DNA of 64,000 nt. Origin: Parasponia andersonii. Lineage: Eukaryota > Streptophyta > Magnoliopsida > Rosales > Cannabaceae. The notes under the pieces are model-generated. The model worked only from the letters and a program-made list of their open reading frames with translations, was not told where the DNA came from and ran no database searches. Made by a program: the position numbers and the translations under genes. Of the stretch, positions 60,507 to 64,000 are shown one piece after another. The stretch is taken from positions 1 through 64,000 of the forward strand of contig JXTB01000342.1 of assembly GCA_002914805.1 (NCBI GenBank), read 5' to 3'. How positions within the stretch are numbered: position 1 is the stretch's first letter; the number at the start of each line of letters is the position of its first letter.

Positions 60507-63500
60507 GATTTTCTCTAAAAGCAAAGCTAATTTACCTTAAGAGATGTTGCTTTTGAAGTACGGAATCAAAATTAAAAGGAAAGATTCCACCTGCAAGAGA
60601 AGAGGAAAGAAGATCAAATCCCAATCTAGCCAGAATAAGATGGCAGCACTAAAACACTTAAGACCCATAACCAATGCCCTAATGAGCCAGAGGCTTTGGC
60701 ATATACATCAACCAATAGGCTTGTTCATTAAAGCCGTGTCAATTTGTAAATAAAATGGCTAAAGAATAAAACTTAGAAACTAAAAACTGCTAGGAAATTA
60801 AGTTGGAAGAGATGAGACACTCATAGAAGGTGAACGCAATAAATTCGAACACCATAAATGTTTTCCAAGCCAAATCTATGTATGATAACAACGTTTGCAA
60901 TCTAAACATTATAGCATGTCAAGCTTAAGACCTGTCATTAACTTTGAAAAGTATAAGCTCAAATTCTATTTGAATTCAAATTCAAATCAGAATTTAATAG
61001 GAATATGTCATTTACTTCATAAGCACATAAAGAATGAAAGTATTCAGGGAATAATGAATGCATGGTTTACTTTATGTATAAAGTTCCCAATAAATAAACT
61101 GCTGCTTGCTCAATCGTTTATAATTTTTCCTTTAGCAGTATGACTGGAATTTGAATTAGTGATTGGATATAAATGATATAATGAGCATCTCCATATTTAG
61201 CTAGAAGTTAATTTCTACACCTAACGACAAATAATGACTGGTCTTCCTTTCTTAAGAGTGTTCATATGATTCATTATTCAAATAAACATTAATCCATGTG
61301 ACAGGATCGACACCCAGAAAGCTCAATCTTTTTTGTCAAAGTAATTTATAAAGAAAAAAAGAATTCCAGATAACTAAAACGTACATGGTTAAAGAGCATT
61401 ACAAGTTTCAATTTTTCGTATCAGTTATGAATCCGAAAATATCCTAAACTAATAGCAATAAAAGATTACCAGAGAGACGATAAAATCAAGCTTCTGAAGG
61501 TCTGCCTTAGAAAGTTGCGTCAAAGCAAGAACAACTTACATAAGTTGGTCAAACTAATAAAAAGCAGCTAAAAGATACATCTAATTTATCTCAAGCACAG
61601 AATCCATCAAAGAAACTAACAACTTAAAATACAATAAGGAACATACACTTTTGGCTATAGGAAATTAGATGGAAAGGAAGGTAGCTAGAGAGAAGGAAAT
61701 AAGAAAAAGAAAACGGATAGTGTCTACGTGAATCAATAAAAAACAAAACCCAAGTAGAAACTTAAAAGGAAAGATTGGATTATAAATAAAACATACCGGT
61801 GAAATAAATCCACATACATGAATATAATGGATATAAAAGGAAAATAATGGAAATAGTACGTATAACTTTAAACAATAAATAAAGGGTGTCACCGATAAAA
61901 TCTCTCTCAGATCAGCAAAGAACCAAAAGAATAAAAATCTCTTTTTGATAGAAACTTCACAGAACGCAAACCTCTAATCATCAAAGATTCCTTCCTATCT
62001 CCGACCGATATAGAATCTTCCACCACAAAAATATTTATCCAAAAAAAAAAAAAGGAAATAGCATGAAACAGAACAAGTCACCCCAAAGTGCCAAAGCTCC
62101 TTTGATTGAGTCCCAAGAAAAGCTTAGTACTTAGCCACCCAGATCCTGCAAAACCCATAAGCACAACTCCAAAGCTCAAAACCAAAAACCAAAACAAACC
62201 CTTGTCATATAAGACAATAACAATAACAACAAAAGCATATACGTTGAAAATTACAATGCTTTATAGATAAGGGAAAGAGGGACCGATCATCATTATCATC
62301 AACATCATCTAGGACCTTCCATCAAAACGATCCAAGCTTACCCACCACCACCACTCAAATGCCAGAATAAATATATAAATAAATAAATTTTCTCTAATGG
62401 GTCAAGAGAGAAATCTGGGAATGGTTGCCGAAGAAGAAGAAAAAGATGAACCAGGAATTAATATTCACAAAAAAAAAAAAAAAGTGCGGTGAGGGTGGGA
62501 GAGAGACAGGAAGACGGATATAGAGGAAGAAAAAAAGAAGAGTGGCCAAATTATTAGTGTGTATGAAATGAATAATACGGTGGTACCGTTACGCTAACTG
62601 ATTTTTATTTTTATTTTTCTAATTTACGCTCCCTACCAATATAAAAATAATAATAATAATTACAAATAGAAAGTAGAGGCAAAAAGTGGATATTTCATAT
62701 TTATTGATATATATATATAATATTTAATTAAATAAATGAATAAAACGTCTTAATTGACGAACGGAAAGAGAAGGGAGCAGTTTCTATAGAATTCCGCTCA
62801 CTCGTCCATTGACCCACAACCAAGACCCTCTTTTTATTTTTATTTATTTATTTTTTCTAGTTATAATTAATATTGTTCCACCCACTATTATCACATATTG
62901 AATAATAAATACCCCCAAATGTATTGATTGATTCAATTTTAATGCTTTTTTTAGAACCTTTTAATTCAAATTAATTACGCTATTTTTTACTTGACTTGAT
63001 TGTCAAATGTTATATACATCCTTTGGTTGAGGATGTGTACAAGCGTTGATTTGAATAGCATTTTGTTGAAAAGTAAACACCCCAATTTGAGAATCAAAAA
63101 TCACGGTTTATACAAAACAAATAACCCAAAAAGAAAACAGAAACAAAATAAAGCGTGTTGATCTTTATTCTTTAGGCCAATTTATTTTATGCTATTTTTG
63201 AGTAGAGGAAAAAAAAAAAGACAGTTGAAAATTTTTGTATGTATATGTATGTGTGTCCACACTAATAATTATCAATTCAAGACGTTTCCATGACCTAATG
63301 CTTAGATGGTCACGTATTATTATAATTTTTTCCTTTTTTTGGGTGTCTGATAATTACAATAAATATGAATTAATTAGAATTTGGGTAAGGTGAATAAATG
63401 GAGGAATGCTTAGGTGGCAGGTAGGAGTGTGATTCAGAAAGAATTAAATATAAAAGCGGGAAAGGAGAGAGAGAGAGAGGTGGGGGTCATGGGTGACTGA

Positions 63501-64000
63501 CCGCAACGAATGGATCCCACACTCTGTGTGGAGGAGTGGGTCCCACTATTGTTGGCGGGTAATTTTGGCGGGTGAGCAAACAGACGAGGGTGCCATCCAA
63601 AGCAACCCCTCCATTCACGGAATTTAGATACAACGGACCAACCACACTACCATAAGCCTTATCGTATTCTGCTATAAACATTAGTCATGTTAATTCCTAA
63701 CTCATAATTGTATTTCGATATTTAAAACCAAAATTTTTTTTTAAAAAAAAAAACCCATAAATAGACTATTTATCTTTCTTTTCCAAGAAAAACAAAAACG
63801 AAACTATATATAATTGTATTTATTGTATGCTTTCTTAAATAAATATTTGTATGTGTCCAAGTTTATGGTTATCACATTTAGGTGACCAGTGGCCACGCTG
63901 ATTCGAGGTGTGAACCAGTTAATCAAGCACCAGACTGGGGATGCCTACTTGGTTGACATCTGGGGTCCAATGAAAATCTCAATTGGTTGTCACCGTAATA
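60507..64000. other. 5' region of the RING gene and right-edge intergenic DNA
   Basis: Between 60507 and about 62560 no protein gene is seen; it probably contains 5'-UTR exon(s) and a long leader intron of the RING gene, with the purine-rich segment around 62400-62540 as the likely transcription start region. From 62560 on it is AT-rich, with an (AT)n tract near 62708-62719. 63480-63575 is GC-richer with transcription-factor-like sites (listed separately). No coding sequence is supported at the right edge. Confidence 0.5.
63536..63572. promoter_or_regulatory. TCP-like palindrome followed by two E2F-like sites
   Basis: GTGGGTCCCAC (63536-63546) contains the GTGGGNCC core bound by plant TCP factors. 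TTGGCGGG (63552-63559) and TTTTGGCGGG (63563-63572) resemble E2F sites. This combination is common in promoters of growth and cell-cycle genes. No start codon of a neighbouring gene is visible in the window, so the target is unknown. Confidence 0.4.

Noticed and set aside
63487..63681. 64-codon minus-strand frame near the right edge
   Set aside because: No recognisable family; overlaps a promoter-like island; no splice or start context.
1..64000. CRISPR arrays, operons or bacterial mobile elements
   Set aside because: The repeats are microsatellites or plant DNA transposons, and the genes have spliceosomal introns.

Overview
This is nuclear DNA from a dicot plant. Genes are intron-rich with GT-AG junctions, the intergenic DNA is AT-rich with microsatellites and small DNA transposons, and the proteins are plant-specific (DRM-type DNA methyltransferase, PLS-class PPR protein, peroxisomal naphthoate synthase with a PTS2, MORF-type editing factor). 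I cannot name the species. One N at 32344 inside a poly-T run marks an unresolved base in the assembly. I see no bacterial genes, operons or CRISPR.

Layout, left to right. (1) 0.8-8.2 kb: a broken minus-strand MORF/DAG-type organelle RNA-editing-factor gene, split by a 5.2 kb decayed hAT transposon that carries a nested MITE. (2) 11.3-16.9 kb, minus: a complete 17-exon VPS34 class III PI 3-kinase gene (814 aa). (3) 18.5-20.6 kb, minus: a 9-exon 1,4-dihydroxy-2-naphthoyl-CoA synthase (MenB/NS) gene for phylloquinone. (4) 22.9-29.3 kb, minus: a 6-exon polygalacturonase with a long basic/proline-rich N-terminus and Harbinger-like MITEs in its introns. (5) 29.3-38.4 kb: about 9 kb without a recognisable gene, holding at least one inverted-repeat element. 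(6) 38.4-41.1 kb, minus: a second polygalacturonase, of 9 exons including a 21-nt micro-exon. (7) 41.8-43.9 kb, minus: an intronless PLS/E-type PPR protein (677 aa). (8) 44.5-46.6 kb, minus: pyroglutamyl peptidase I (213 aa). (9) 48.6-54.3 kb, plus: a DRM2-type de novo DNA methyltransferase whose 5' end I cannot resolve. (10) 56.3-58.1 kb, plus: RBM48, an RRM splicing protein (228 aa). (11) 58.8-60.5 kb, minus: a BOI/SBP1-type RING E3 ligase (340 aa). (12) 60.5-64 kb: the 5' region of the RING gene, then intergenic DNA.

The genes do not form one pathway. The order VPS34 - naphthoate synthase - polygalacturonase - SBP-type RING protein resembles, from memory, the At1g60490-At1g60610 interval of Arabidopsis, so part of the window is probably an ancient syntenic block. 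Gene models were built by hand from splice signals and family conservation, and reading phase closes at every junction given for the complete models. The most unusual observations are the hAT-split editing-factor pseudogene with its imperfect target duplication, a MITE family of matching size on both sides of it, overlapping upstream ATGs on VPS34, the DRM gene without a normal N-terminal exon, and a dense cluster of AACGAC motifs just upstream of RBM48.
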